Shown: one piece after another, positions 37,119-49,160 of the stretch | Layout of the letters: every line of letters begins with the position of its first letter | How positions within the stretch are numbered: the first letter of the stretch is position 1 | Source of the DNA: Rhizophagus clarus | Lineage: Eukaryota; Glomeromycota; Glomeromycetes; Glomerales; Glomeraceae | Direction: 5' to 3' | Assembly: GCA_015698045.1 (NCBI GenBank) | Contig: BLAL01000274.1 | Span: forward strand, 1,178,001 to 1,242,000 | Length of the DNA: 64,000 nt | The notes under the pieces: model-generated | What the model was told of the DNA's origin: nothing | Seen by the model: only the letters and a program-made list of their open reading frames with translations | Databases searched by the model: none | Translations under genes and position numbers: made by a program

Positions 37119-39376
37119 TAGGGATGGCAAAAAACATGTTTTAAAACAATTTCGGTGTTTTAAAACATGTTTTTCATGTTTTAAAAAATGTTTTAAAACA
37201 TTAGAAAATAGCACTTTTATTACTTTATTTATTCAATCATTCAATATAAATGCTTATAATATTTATATATTTAATCAAATAAAATATTTATGAAATTAAA
37301 CTTCATCTTCTTCAAACCAATTATCCTCCTTAACCTCTTTATGAATTCTCAAATTTTGATAAATTGCCACAAGTTTTTTTACCCGATTGTTATTCAAACG
37401 TGCACGAAGTTTACTATGAATAAATCCGAAGTTAGACCAATTACGTTCGGCTGCAGCTGATGAGGTTGGAATTGAAAGTACTCGACAAGCAAGTTCAACT
37501 ACAACAGGAAATTTATGCGTGAAGTTGGACTTCCACCAACTAATAGGACTTGAATATTCAATAGATGCCCAAAGTAATGCTCCAGAAAATTCATCAGTCT
37601 TTGCGATATATTTCTGCATTACTCCATAAATCTTTCATATATGAGTGAGATATTATTAATATTGCTATTGAACATTTGTAGTATAGAAATTTTCTTACAT
37701 GTGCCGCCTCTTCAAATGTGTAAACTTTTTCAATATATGGTATAATAATCGTTTCAAAGTCAGTTGGTCCTAAAGATTTACCATGAAAACTAGGAAAGTA
37801 TAAATCGTAATTAGTATCTAATAAAATTTAGAATTGTTTTGAATAAATAAATTTTATTACTTAGGATCCAAAAGATTTGCGATTGCCATTGCAGGATGGA
37901 AAGCAAATTCAAATCGATTGTCAATCAATCTATGAACTTTCATTTTGAAATTTAAATCTAACACTTGAACATTAATTGATTCCCGAATTTGTCTCCATTC
38001 TTCATAAATATAAGAAAGTAATGGTGTATCTGATTCAAATAAACGAATAAGTTTGACAAATGGTGTTAAAAAATAATCTAAAGCTTCCAAATTCGCCCAC
38101 AATAAATCACCTAAAATTTGTTCTTTAAGATCATGTGTCATTTTTGAACTAACTTCCGGTTGCACAACAGACATTTGAAGCCCTAATTTGCATCTGCGAA
38201 TAGATTGAATTGAATCCAAGCAAGTTCCCCATCGGGTTTCAACAGGTTGAACTAAAGTAATTGTATTTAATTGATTTAATAAAATTGATTCTGCTTGGTG
38301 ATGTGTACGAAAAAAATTAACAATTTGTTTAGCTTGATTCATTGATCTTTCAACCCAATCAAGTTTAAGAATATCCTTAATTAGAAGATTTCCAATGTGT
38401 GCATTACAACCCAAGCAAATTAACCGCGGGTAATCCTGATTTAACAATTTCCACGCAGAACGCATTGCACTAGCATTATCAGTTAATACTCCAGCAAATT
38501 TTGAAGGACCAATATCTTCAAGAATAGATTTAAATTCATTATAAATATATTCTGCAGTATGTGATTCAGATCCAGTATACTTTGCATCATAAAATATTGG
38601 CTTTGGAAGGCAAAGAATGAAATTTAAAACTGATTCTCTTCGGATATTTGACCAACCATCTGATACTAATGTTATATTTGATGCATTGTTTAAAACTTTA
38701 TCCAAATTTTGCCGCTCAACTTGATATTCTGCATCTAATAAATTATTGGCCAAATTGCGACGGTTTAGACTATTGTAGGCTGGTAGTATAGTTTGGATGA
38801 AATCAAGCCAATAAGGATTTTCAATGGCTGTAAAAGGAATACCAGCCGAATAAAAGAACTTTGCCAATTTCCTATCAATGTCCACCTTATCTAATGTAGA
38901 TTGCGTTTCATCATCAGTTTGATCTGTCAATTGATCTAAAGATTGTAAATTATTTTTTCGAAATTTTGAAGTGGTAAGATCAAGAGATTCTTTTAAATTA
39001 GCTGGAAAATCAACACATTTTATTAAATGTTCTTTTAATCGATCAATAAGATCAACTACATCACTTCCACAAAATCTGCACCTTTGACGAGGTGTAGATC
39101 GACCACGTAGATCAATTGAAAGTGGTTCAAATTGTTGGCGAACATCTGCTAATGATGGTCTTCCACGAGACATCTTTAAAATTTTCAAGTTTGAGATTAA
39201 ATGTGAAGAAATTAATTTAAATATTTAAATATTTGATCACTAAATTATGTAATTTAATAGTAATTAAGCTGCGTCATTCAATATAATAAAAAACATTGAT
39301 CATCAGTATTAAATCATGTTTTAAAACAAAAACATGTTTTTTTAATCACGTTGTTTTAAATCACGTGCCATCCCTA
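37119..39376 (-). mobile_element. hAT DNA transposon, apparently complete
   Basis: The left end is TAGGGATGGCAAAAAACATG and the right end, reverse-complemented, is TAGGGATGGCACGTGATTTA, so the ends share a TAGGGATGGC inverted repeat. Subterminal copies of TGTTTTAAAACA lie inside both ends, as is usual for hAT elements. Flanks TACTCTAC (37111-37118) and AACTCTAC (39379-39386) suggest an 8-bp target duplication with one mismatch and two extra bases. It contains one spliceable transposase gene with no stop or frameshift. Confidence 0.85.
37296..39173 (-). CDS. hAT-family transposase
   Basis: Three exons: start at 39173 (MSRGRPS; an upstream in-frame ATG at 39188 adds five residues) to 37861, then 37789-37699, then 37631-37296, giving 579 aa. 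A BED-type zinc finger uses C32, C35, H49 and C53. The RNase H-like catalytic core has LVSDGWSN (D172) and VLTDNASAMR (D232), followed by LGCNAHIGN and VETRWGTCLDSI. Exon junctions restore LLDPNFHGKSLGPTDFE and EEAAHIYGVMQKY, both in frame. The C-terminal hAT dimerisation block is typical: VVELACRVLSIPTSSAAAER followed by NWSNFGFIHSKLRARL. It cuts and re-inserts the element by recognising its ends. No disabling mutation was seen. Confidence 0.87.
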
Positions 39377-40501
39377 TTAACTCTACTCAACATCTCAACC
39401 ATACTCTACAACTATTCGTAATACCTATTGGTTAATTCGTATTACTCTTATTATGGTATTACAATATATACTAAAGTTCAATAAATATTACACTACACAC
39501 TTCAAATATACTGTAAATATACAGTATATACAACGGAGTATAAAAATTTCAATATTGTATATTAAATTTACACGTCATGCAATATTCGATTTACCCAAAG
39601 TTAGACTACTTAGAAATTGTTTAACGAAAAACTTAATTCGGCCAGAATTAAGTTTTTGAGATAATGTAATCTATAACAGTTTATTAATTTCAAAAAAAAA
39701 ACTGTAGGAATCACCTCACTTCTATAGTTAGAAACTAGAACTGCAGTATTATGATACATTGATACATCAACCCATTTCGAACATTTCACCAATTACAATA
39801 TGACAGCTATTACGGAGAGCAGCACTAGTGGGTACTTCCATTAACAGCATTACATATAATACTTTTAACCTTCCGGTTAAGTTAAAGATAGTGTCCGACT
39901 ACTGCCCGTTCTATCGTTCCCTTATGAGAATCTATGCACTGCTTGCCGTACAGCTGATTTTATTTTAATGTTTTATTTATTTTCAAAAATTTTTGCTATT
40001 CTGTACCAAACTGATTATACATCTTCTAAGTAATTTTATTTAAATAGAAAGACGTACAAGTAGTAAGTTTGCTGTAAGTCAACATTATATATAATATGAA
40101 AATAAAATAAAACACTAATAACTATCCTGTGACCCTTGTCATCTTTATATAACTATATATTGTGCGATTCAATTTCATTTTAAGTTAAAAACTAGTTTTT
40201 AATTTATCCCCACGCGTAGATTCTCTCCATAAGGACTTCCTTTGTTGATTGTATCAGCAAAATTATCAAATAATCCATTATCTTCTTCAATTTGATTCAT
40301 CCGCTTTTAATGATTTTTCCTGCGCAATATCACTGAATTCACGCGAACTTGTCACTTCAACTAGTTCTCGTTTTTTATTATTGATTTTCTTCAACGATTT
40401 GCATGTATCTAAAATTACGCTGAGGTACAATATGATGATAATTAAAATAGGAGAAATGCTTTATTTGATAAACTCTTATTTATTTTTTCCAAAAATTGGT
40501 T
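39377..40501. other. Intergenic; weak coding relic on minus strand
   Basis: About 1.1 kb. On the minus strand at about 40208-40410, frames read KKINNKKRELVEVTSSREFS and, after a one-base shift, MNQIEEDNGLFDNF then ADTINKGSPYGENLRVGIN and a stop. This may be an old terminal exon of the adjacent tandem kinase gene. Otherwise nothing recognised. Confidence 0.4.
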
Positions 40502-43118
40502 TTAGCAATTATTCATCAAAATACGTTTAACATCATTACGAAATTCCAAATTTCTAACAGCTAATTCAAAAGCTAGTTAATTATATCATTCTTAATTAAT
40601 TAGAATTATCATCATTATTTACCTTTGTAAAAATAAAAATTTGGGCGGCTATAAAGTTATGTTATAACTAAATTTAAACGATACAGCAAATTAGAGTTGT
40701 AGTTTATGTTTTAAAATAAATAAAATAAACTTACTTCGTAAATCTGAATTTAATTCATCGTTTTTTCCTATAGATTCATTTTGATTAACATTATTATACC
40801 AATATACAATACATAAAATCAGTCAATAATATATTATACCTTCGATAATGTTATTTACTTTGAGTCTTGTCGTTGTAAATTCATCTAATATTTCACTTGT
40901 AGTTGGTCTTCGTTCAGGTTCTTGATCCCAACATTTTGTATAAAGCTCTTTATATTCTTCAGGAGTTTCGTGAACTGGAGTTTCACGTACTCCAGCACAA
41001 ACAAAGTTAACTTTTTGACTGTCTGTAAGTTCTTTAAATGGGGGATGGCCACTAGAAATTTCCCACATCACTACACCAAAGCTATAAACATCTGAAGATT
41101 TAGTGTATGGACGTTTTATATCAATAAGACGTTTAGGTTCCATATACGCAATAACACCACGATTATGCGTATGATCCGCAGATATTTGATCTTTAATTTC
41201 TGAAATACCAAAATCTATAATTTTAGCATTATTTTCATGAACAACTATATTTCTTGAATGCTAAAATAATTTAAATGTTTAATAATTATTAATACGTTAT
41301 GAACTCATATAATAATTTAAAAGAAAGTACACTTACAAGATCCTTGTGTAATATGTCTTCAATATGCAAATAATTTAGCCCTTCTGCAATTTGAAGTGCC
41401 AACTTTTTCTTATCGTCCCAACTTAATCTCTTAAAATTATTTTCGAGAAAATTTTGAAGGCTCCCACCATCAGCATATGGCATAACAAGTAAATATTCTT
41501 TTGTCGCAGTATCTAAAACAAAAATTATTTTAAAAATATCATAATAAAATTTGAACAAAAGTATTTTAATTACCTAGACTAATACCCAAGAAACGTATAA
41601 TTCTATCACTACTATAATTAGGAAGACGTAAATTAATTTTCAATTCATGAACAAACATATCAAATGCAATACGTCTATCGTGGTTAATAAATCTTTTGTA
41701 AACAACAAAGCTTTTTGTTTTTGTCCAAACAGCTCTCGTAACAGATCCAAAACCTCCTTTGGCAAGCAGTTCTTGCTCCTTTAAATCGTTATATGAGATG
41801 GGTCTAGCTTTTTTAATATCTTCATTATAAGAAATTTCCAACGATGCAAGCTGCTTTAAAAGTTCAACTACTGCATCTCCTTCATTATCTTCACCGTCAA
41901 CGATTTCGGGTGTTACATACTCATTCAAAAGAGTTTCAAGGGTCAAGGCGATTTTTTGCATATCTGGTCGTTCATCAGGTTCATATTTCCAACATCCTAT
42001 ATTAAGAAATTAATTAATATTATAATACTTTTTTAATATATTATGAATAAAATTTTATTACCCATGTATAATTCACTATATTTCAATGGAGTCCCATTAA
42101 TAATGCGTTCTCTCCGACCATTTGATATTTCGGTTGCTAGATTTAAATTATAATTTTCAGAATCAAATGGTCGAGATCTGCTTGATATTCGCCATAAAAT
42201 CGTACCCATACTATACACATCAGATCGTTTATTTAATTCATAATTTTTATTTTTAGTATCGATTCTTTTTGGATCTATGTAAGGTATCATACTAAATATT
42301 TGTGTCGTATTAAGTGATTCTGATTCTTCTGTAAACACAAATTCCGTTAATTTGGCATTCTTTTTATGCACAAGTATATTGTTTTCATGCTATTATTTTG
42401 AAATAATAGAATTAATCACTACTAATTCCCCATTACTTAATAACATAAAGAATAAAAATTACCAGGTTCTTATGAATAATATCATTATCATGTAAATATG
42501 ATAAGGCACTTGATATTTGAAATGCCAACTTATATTTATCATTCCAATTAAGTTCATTAAAATGCACATTCAAATAATCACTTAATGTACCACTATCAGC
42601 ATATTCCAAAACCAAAATGTACTTATTTTTTTGAAATATAGGGGTATCTGAAAAAAGATTATACAAAGTAAAAATCGCAGAGTCAAGATTTAAATAAATA
42701 TTGTTTATCGTACCGTTTTCTGTGATTCCGTAATATCGTAAGATATTTTCATGAACAAATTTCTTATGTAATTTTAACTAACATATTTTAATGGTATTTA
42801 AATTTGAATTGATTCTTATTTAATTGAAGCTCAGAATATGAACATTTATACCTCACTGATAACCTTGTGAAGAGTTGTATTATCATTATAAAATGACCTC
42901 AAAGCTAAAATGCTATCTTTAAAATTAGCAACGGTGTTGGTTTTTCCTTTTTCTTCGATTTTTCTCATATCTTTAAAGTCTGAATAATTATAGAATTCGA
43001 TTTGTTTTTCTTTAATTAAATCTTCTATCCAGTTATTACCTATTTCCTCATTAATGATAATCGTGTCTAATTTCTTCTTCGACTTAAATGCTAATTTTAA
43101 AGATTTTAGAAGAGACAT
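40502..43118 (-). CDS. Tandem kinase: dead first domain, DFG-intact second
   Basis: Nine exons: 43118-42852, 42777-42714, 42647-42463, 42389-42062, 41996-41574, 41512-41337, 41260-40840, 40767-40735 and 40572-40502, giving 655 aa. An alternative last exon 40667-40657 would give 635 aa. Domain 1 has lost almost every catalytic feature: no glycine loop (KIEEKGKTNTVANF), ALR instead of ALK, IIHKNL instead of HRD, TEFV instead of DFG. Its fold markers ([35 protein letters not shown]) remain. Domain 2 is intact: [51 protein letters not shown]. It is a paralog of the gene at 12926-15528, with matching exon plan. Its start is about 0.7 kb from the divergent gene at 43813. A pseudokinase regulating the attached kinase is inferred, as in JAK-type proteins. 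Confidence 0.82.
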
Positions 43119-43812
43119 TTCGGTCTAATTCTTCAGATATTATTTTGCAGGTCTTTTATGTGCTTAACAGCCATTATTCTAAATTAAGGTTCATAAATTT
43201 TACTTTTTTTTATATATGATTATAAACTTAAACCATAAAAGGATATTCCCGCGTTTCAGCCTTTCAAGTGTCCTTCATTCTGTGACAAAATTGAAAGTTC
43301 TACAACAGTGTGCAACGGCGTTTTGGTGACAAGGACGATTATAACCGGAGTATTTTTTCCAACATATGGAAGGTAATTAAGTAATTTGTAATTGTGAAAC
43401 AGCGAATCAATCTATGATCATCCAGACAATCAATTTTTTACGTGTAATGGTAAAATTCCAAAAAAGGATTTCGTCAATGAAATAAAAAAGGGAACTGTTA
43501 ATGAAAATAAATAGGTAACTATTAAATTAAATATGAAGAGTATAATGCAAGTGAATGTTGCAAGAAAGATTAATAAGGTAATGATTATTACCGAAAAAAT
43601 ATCCTAATATATGCGTTATGGCCTTTGAAAGAAAAAAAATATCAATGAACCTTAAAAAAGAAAGAAAGAAAGGAATTAACTTTTATTTTTCTCATATTGT
43701 TTGCGCGAAAAAAAAAGTATAAATTTATCCGCTTAAGGGTAAAAATTTATCAATTTATCAATAATTATCCTTTTTTTTTTCTAAAAAAAAAAAAAAATTC
43801 TATTCTTTCATA
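43119..43812. promoter_or_regulatory. Divergent promoter region (presumed)
   Basis: These 694 bp separate the start codons of a tandem kinase (-) and the four-helix-bundle/pseudokinase gene (+). Each gene must carry its promoter here or within its neighbour. T- and A-rich tracts (43770-43798) precede the plus-strand start. No specific factor site was recognised. Confidence 0.45.
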
Positions 43813-45897
43813 ATGGAATCAACCGTTGGAGTTTTTGGCCCGTATGTACCCTTAATTACCAAGGCTACAGATTTAATTATTAGTATTGTAAAAGTTTATG
43901 AAACAGCAGAATATAACAAAAATATTTGCGAAGCTCTAGTAAACCGGGTGAAATTAACTGAGAATGCTATTAATACATTACAACGTAGAAAACAAAAAAA
44001 TGAAGAAATGTTTAACGATGATGTTTACTATAGAGCATTTAACAGATTCATATATGTTTTAGAAGGGATTGAAAATTTTGTTTTAGAAATTTCAAATATT
44101 TATGGTTTTAAAAAATATACGCAAGCAGATTTTATTAAAACCAAATTTCAAAAACTCACAAATGATTATGATGTTGCAATGAAAGACTTACACTTTACTA
44201 TGGCGGTTGCTAACGAGGAACAAAGAAAGATTGAAGAAGAAGCGCTAAAGGACGATCTGGGTGAAATGGGAAATTATCTTAAAAAAATGCATAATGATAT
44301 TCTTGAGAATAAAGACAAAATTGACTTTATTTATGATGCGGTAAAACATATTAGAAACTATTCAGATGCTTCATATAACGTAAATATGATAGACTCAAAA
44401 GACTTAATCCCTGTAAAATCAGTCGATAAACGTGGAAGAGGTCCTAATTTTATAATTAGGAAAATTTATAAAGGATTAGAGGTAGCTTGTAAGTACATTT
44501 CAAATGATGAGGAAAAATTGAAAACGTGCTCAAGAATACAAAAAATTCATGAAATTTTAATGAAATCATCTGAATGTAAACATATTCTTAAATTCTATGG
44601 TATTTCAACAATTGAAAATCGTAATGTTATGGTATTTGAATGGGCTGAACGTGGAACTTTGAGTCAACTTTATGAACAAAAGGATATACCATTGCATTAT
44701 AAGGTTCGAATTGCTCTTGAAATCTGTCGTGGTCTCATATTTTTACAATGTGCTGGTATTTTACATCATGACTTAAAATGTGAAAATATTTTAATAACTG
44801 AAACTTTAGAACCTAAAATTTATAATTTTGAGTTTGCACGTTATTCGGATGGAGTTACTACTACATATTTAATGGATCAAACTAAGGCAGGAAATATAGT
44901 TCATTGGTCAGCTCCTGAAAAAATAACCAATTCTCGATATACAATACAATGTGAAATTTTTAGTTTTGGCATGTTACTTTGGGAACTTACTTTTGAAAAA
45001 ATTCCATATCAAGGTTGGGAAATAGATAGGATTAAGAAACATGTTATTAAAGGCCATAGAGAAAAAATTTTATTTAAAGTTTCAACTCCTGAAAATCAAA
45101 AAATAAAAAAAATTATAAATGATAGTAAGTATTTTTTTTTTTTTCATAATAAATAAATGGAGGAGGATTTTAATGTTTATTTTTAATTTTTTATATTCAT
45201 AGCCTGGAAGCAAAATCCACAAGAACGTATCTCTTTTATGAAATTATTAGATATGTTAGAAGTACTATACAATTCTATTCGTACAAATCCAATGGGTGTA
45301 TTTCGCGATAAATCCTTAAGTTCATCAAAGAATATTATTAGTGATGCAGATACTGATTTAGAATTGCCAGATGAAGTTATTGATCCTGTTGTTTTTAAAC
45401 CAGTAATTTCAGTAGAAGACGGTGTAATAGCATTTAAAGCTAATGAACATCAAAAAGCTTGGGAATGTTTCGACTTTCATGCGGAAAATAATAATACAAC
45501 AGCAAAATATTGGAAAGGTCGTTATTTGTGGGAAGGATATCTTGACGGTATTAAAAAACGAGAAGAAGGTAAAGGATTACTTAAAGAAGCTGCAGATGAA
45601 GGAAATTCTGAAGCTCAATTACGTTACGCTTTTACTTTCTTAAATGATAATCATAAACTTGATGAAAATGATCGACAAATATTTTTGGAATATCTCGAAA
45701 AAGCAGCTGGTGAAGGAAAGAATTCCACCGCACAATTTAATTTGGGTGATATACATTACAAAGGAAAATGTAATGTTCCAAAGGACGAGAAGAAGGGAAT
45801 TAAGTGGTTAAGAAAGGCTGCTCTGCAAAATAATGAGAAGGCGACTAATTTATTGAACCAATTAGAAATAGATGTTTATGATACCGATTATTCATAA
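43813..45897 (+). CDS. MLKL-like protein: four-helix bundle, pseudokinase, Sel1 repeats
   Basis: Two exons, 43813-45124 and 45203-45897, giving 668 aa. Residues about 1-135 form a helical segment with heptad-like pattern and landmarks shared with the MLKL N-terminal bundle: YETAEYNKNICEALVNRVK, then AFNRFIYVLEGIENFVLEI, then a charged helix ending VANEEQ. A second helical stretch (about 136-185) sits where MLKL has its brace. The kinase-like domain (about 205-440) has VACK (K227), LHHDLKCEN (H318-D320), YNFE instead of DFG (338-340), SAPE (366-369) and IFSFGMLLWELTFE. The missing DFG Asp predicts a pseudokinase; human MLKL has GFE there. After [11 protein letters not shown], a linker leads to about three Sel1 repeats ([33 protein letters not shown]). 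By analogy it could be a membrane-acting cell-death executioner or a signalling scaffold; function is inferred. Confidence 0.87.
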
Positions 45898-46071
45898 AAT
45901 TTATCATTTATTGTTGTTTTATTAGTTATTTAGCTAGAACTATTATTTATTTATGTAAGAAAAAAAAATCATAAGTAAAATTAAAAATTAAATTTTGATC
46001 AGGTTACCGTCATTGCAAATTTGTATTTTATATATAAATTAAATTACACTAAATTAAATATTAATTTAATA
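45898..46071. other. 3' flank of the MLKL-like gene
   Basis: AT-rich 3' flank between the stop codon and the first element of the transposon nest. Nothing specific seen. Confidence 0.5.
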
Positions 46072-47716
46072 CAGTCGAATTAGAACCCCAGACAATTATA
46101 ATAGAGGTCATATCCGTGATATTAATAAAAATTCAAGAAAAATATACATAAATTTAGTTATTTTATTATACATTTTTATCCTATAACCTTTATATAACAC
46201 TAAAAATATACTTTTTTGTCATACGACCTTAATATATATTCACATTTGAAATTCATTTATTTATTTACGGTATATCAATATCATACAGTATATGTTAATC
46301 ATCTTTTAAAATAGGGTAAGTTTAGATATCATTCCCCTGTATAATGCTTAAATCTAGCTCCTAGCTCCTGGGATGGATCAATAAATACGCCATTGTCAGA
46401 TAAAATTTATGCCATATGATACAATAAGATTTTATGATAACCATATTATTTTACAAGATCAAAATCAACAATCAATTTTACAACAAAAAAGACTGTGAAA
46501 ATTCCAAAGATCAAAGATCAAAAATAAGTTTGCTAAAGATTAAGAACGAATCAGAAAAAGAACAAAATTACAGTTAAAGTTTAGGAGAAAAATTAATACA
46601 GAATCGCAAAGGTCAAGAGCAAAAATATGAAGTCCCAAAGGTTGAGAACAAAATATGAAATCCAAACGAAAAATCATGAGGTTAAGAACGAAAATAAAGC
46701 AAAAAATAAGTAGTATTAGTATATTTCATTTCAAAACAAATAGAAATATAAAAAGTAATAAAAGAAAAATTTACCTTAAGTAACTTTTAAAAAAAAAGCG
46801 AAAAAACAATTATTGTATCACAAGATCAGGACATTAAAATTAGAAATGCGATACATCGTAAATCTCATTTTGCATCTGAGAATCAAAGGAGTAACAAGCA
46901 AAGAGCGTTAATGACATTCCAAAATCAATGGAGAAATAAAAATTTCTGATTTTGAAATCCAAGCGCTCTCCAGGATTTTCCCTAAAAAAAAGAGAGGGAA
47001 ATTAATGACGATCCAAAATCAAAAAAAAGCAAATTTCAATGTCTATACCAAAGTCCGAGGTCCTATAATTGCAAAATTCATGCTAAGGTCCGCCGTAAAA
47101 AAAGTAAGTAAGTAGATATCCCTAAATAGAAGGAAGAAAACTGTTAATAATGTCCTCAAATAACGTCGAAACAAAAAGAGAAAAGAAACTCATTCCCCAC
47201 TTGCGATTTCAAAGTTTTTTGAAGTTCAAGTCTGTTCCTAAAAAAAGAAAAGAACATTAGTAATGTTCATAGACAAAAAAATGCAAAAATAGTAAAAAAA
47301 AATTGAGAAATAATACATTTATACCTGTAATTTCAAAATCCGTACCAAAGTCCAAGGTGTTCTATCTTAAAAAAAAGAAAAGGAGCATTAATATATTTCA
47401 AGTAACAAACGCGAAAATAATGAAACTTTCATCATTCTCCTTGCGATTTTAGAGTTTATGCCATTAAGAAAAAAATAAATGCTTTTTTCATGTGTCGCCA
47501 AATCTAGTCACAAGATCTCCACCAATGAAAACCCTAGCGTAACCACATTATCGCAAGCGCGATAAAAACAAAATCCTTAAAATACTATTTTTGCATATAA
47601 CATTTTCTCAAAATATACGTTTTTTTCATATAACCTTCTTGTTAAAAATACAAAATTTTATACTTATTTTGCATATGGCCCTTATTATAATTATCCGGGG
47701 TCCTGTCAAATTGCTA
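46072..47716. mobile_element. Non-autonomous TIR element with internal degenerate tandem repeats
   Basis: The left end includes GAACCCCAGACAATTATAAT and the reverse complement of the right end GGACCCCGGATAATTATAAT; similarity continues inwards through AG/GG-CATAT. The ends are therefore inverted repeats of about 40 bp with roughly 75-80 percent match by eye. Inside, a unit of about 100 bp (CCAAAGTCC-AAGGT ... CCTAAAAAAAAGAAAAG-ACATTAATG) recurs about five times, diverged. Also inside the ends is a repeated block ATATAACCTT..AAAATATAC.TTTTTT. No transposase frame. Exact ends and target duplication are uncertain. Fragments resembling its ends occur at about 51409-51435 and 60524-60555. Confidence 0.55.
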
Positions 47717-47732
47717 TATAAGATAATATAGT

Positions 47733-48913
47733 TATTGAGTATGATATAACCTCCGATGTTGTATAGTATAGTATGGTATGGTACTAACTATACTCGGTAT
47801 GATATAGATAAGATGCATGTGATACTAACTATACTTCGGACTTTTTAATGGTGGATCATTTGATCATTTAAACCGAAAATTTATTTTATTTTTTTTTTTT
47901 GTTTTTTTCTCAATAAAAGTATTTTTATTTTTTAAGCAGCCGGAAATTTTTTTATTTTTTTATTTATTTTTTTTTTATATTAAAAAAATGGCTTTCTTTT
48001 TTTAAAGAAAAGTTTTAATTACTACACAATGAAACCATGTTCTCATGAATTGGGTGAAAGTTGGCATGGAGAGTAGGATTTAAGGAACATTAGTGAAATT
48101 TTACTAACATTCCTTTTGATATCTCGGATATTGGACTTCAGAACTCAAAATCAATGGAAGGTGGGAATTAAAGAGTGGGATTTAGGGAATGTTAGTAAAC
48201 TTTATTAGCATTTCGTTTATTTTTTTTTTTTATCTGTAGGTACCTATCTGAACGTCTGGACGTAAATTTTGGCCTTGAATTTTGGAATGAAAAGTAAGTG
48301 TTGTGAATTGAGAGTTAGAGAAGTTAATAGGACCATTATTTATATTTAATTCATTTTTTTAACTAGATACTAGGCATCTCCTACCTGAAAGTCCAAGATC
48401 AAGGGTAATATTACTTGGAAATTTTTGCTTTTTAGAGAACATGGACATGACCAATATGTCCTCCAGAATTATTAGATGGTAAATTTATGAAGTTAATCGA
48501 AAATTTTTAATATTAGTGTTTATTTTATAGGTAGTAAAATTACTAAAACTGAATTTATTATTTTATTGTATTAACTATTTTTGATATTTTAAATATTGAT
48601 AATTTATCACTTTTTTTCTAATATTGAATTTTTTTTTTCTTAAAAATGCATAAATAAATAATAAATGTAGTTAGAAAAATTTTTTAAAAAAATTTTTTAT
48701 TGAACGTACAAAGTCTATCGAACAATTATATACTAAATTACAAAGTATAGCAGTATAGTCAGTACGATATTAAAAAATTTCTATACTCAGAGTATAGTTA
48801 ATTTGCAACTATACTGTATAGAAAAAAAAGCTATACCGTATAGAAAAATACTATACTGTATAGATTTTCATCAAATTTACTATACAACATCGGAGGTTAT
48901 ATCATACTCAATA
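47733..48913. mobile_element. TIR element with about 36-bp perfect inverted ends
   Basis: The left end TATTGAGTATGATATAACC continues through TCCGATGTTGTATAGTA, and the right end is its exact reverse complement (about 48878-48913). The element is 1181 bp with no coding frame. The interior has three diverged direct repeats at about 48040-48300 and AT-rich ends with repeated TATACT. It abuts the previous element almost directly. Perfect long ends suggest recent origin or recent activity; the superfamily is not recognised. Confidence 0.72.
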
Positions 48914-48919
48914 TCTATT

Positions 48920-49160
48920 AACCGGCTATATAACGAACTCGCGTTATACCGAACTTTACACTAAACGAATTTTTAGTATAATATATAAAAAAACTCTCGC
49001 TTATACCGAATATTACTAATTAAACGAATGTTTTCTTATAACGAAATTTTTTTTTTTTGTGTGGCATATGTTTTGGTATAATACATAAATTTTCCAGTTG
49101 ATACCAGTTGTTAACGAATTTTCTTATAACGAAGGCCCGATTTCTTAGACAAAATATTCG
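48920..49160. repeat. Relic of pogo-like element ends
   Basis: Repeated motifs such as ATAACGAACTCGCGTTATACC and TTTTCTTATAACGAAGGCCC occur in inverted and direct orientation. Related sequence is found at about 54958-55070 (TAACGAATTTTCTCATAACGAAGACC). This is typical of degraded Tc1/pogo element ends; no transposase remains. Confidence 0.45.

Noticed and set aside
46480-47460. Regularly spaced repeats considered as a CRISPR-like array
   Set aside because: Units are diverged, about 100 bp, without unique spacers, and the host is a eukaryote; they are internal repeats of a transposon.
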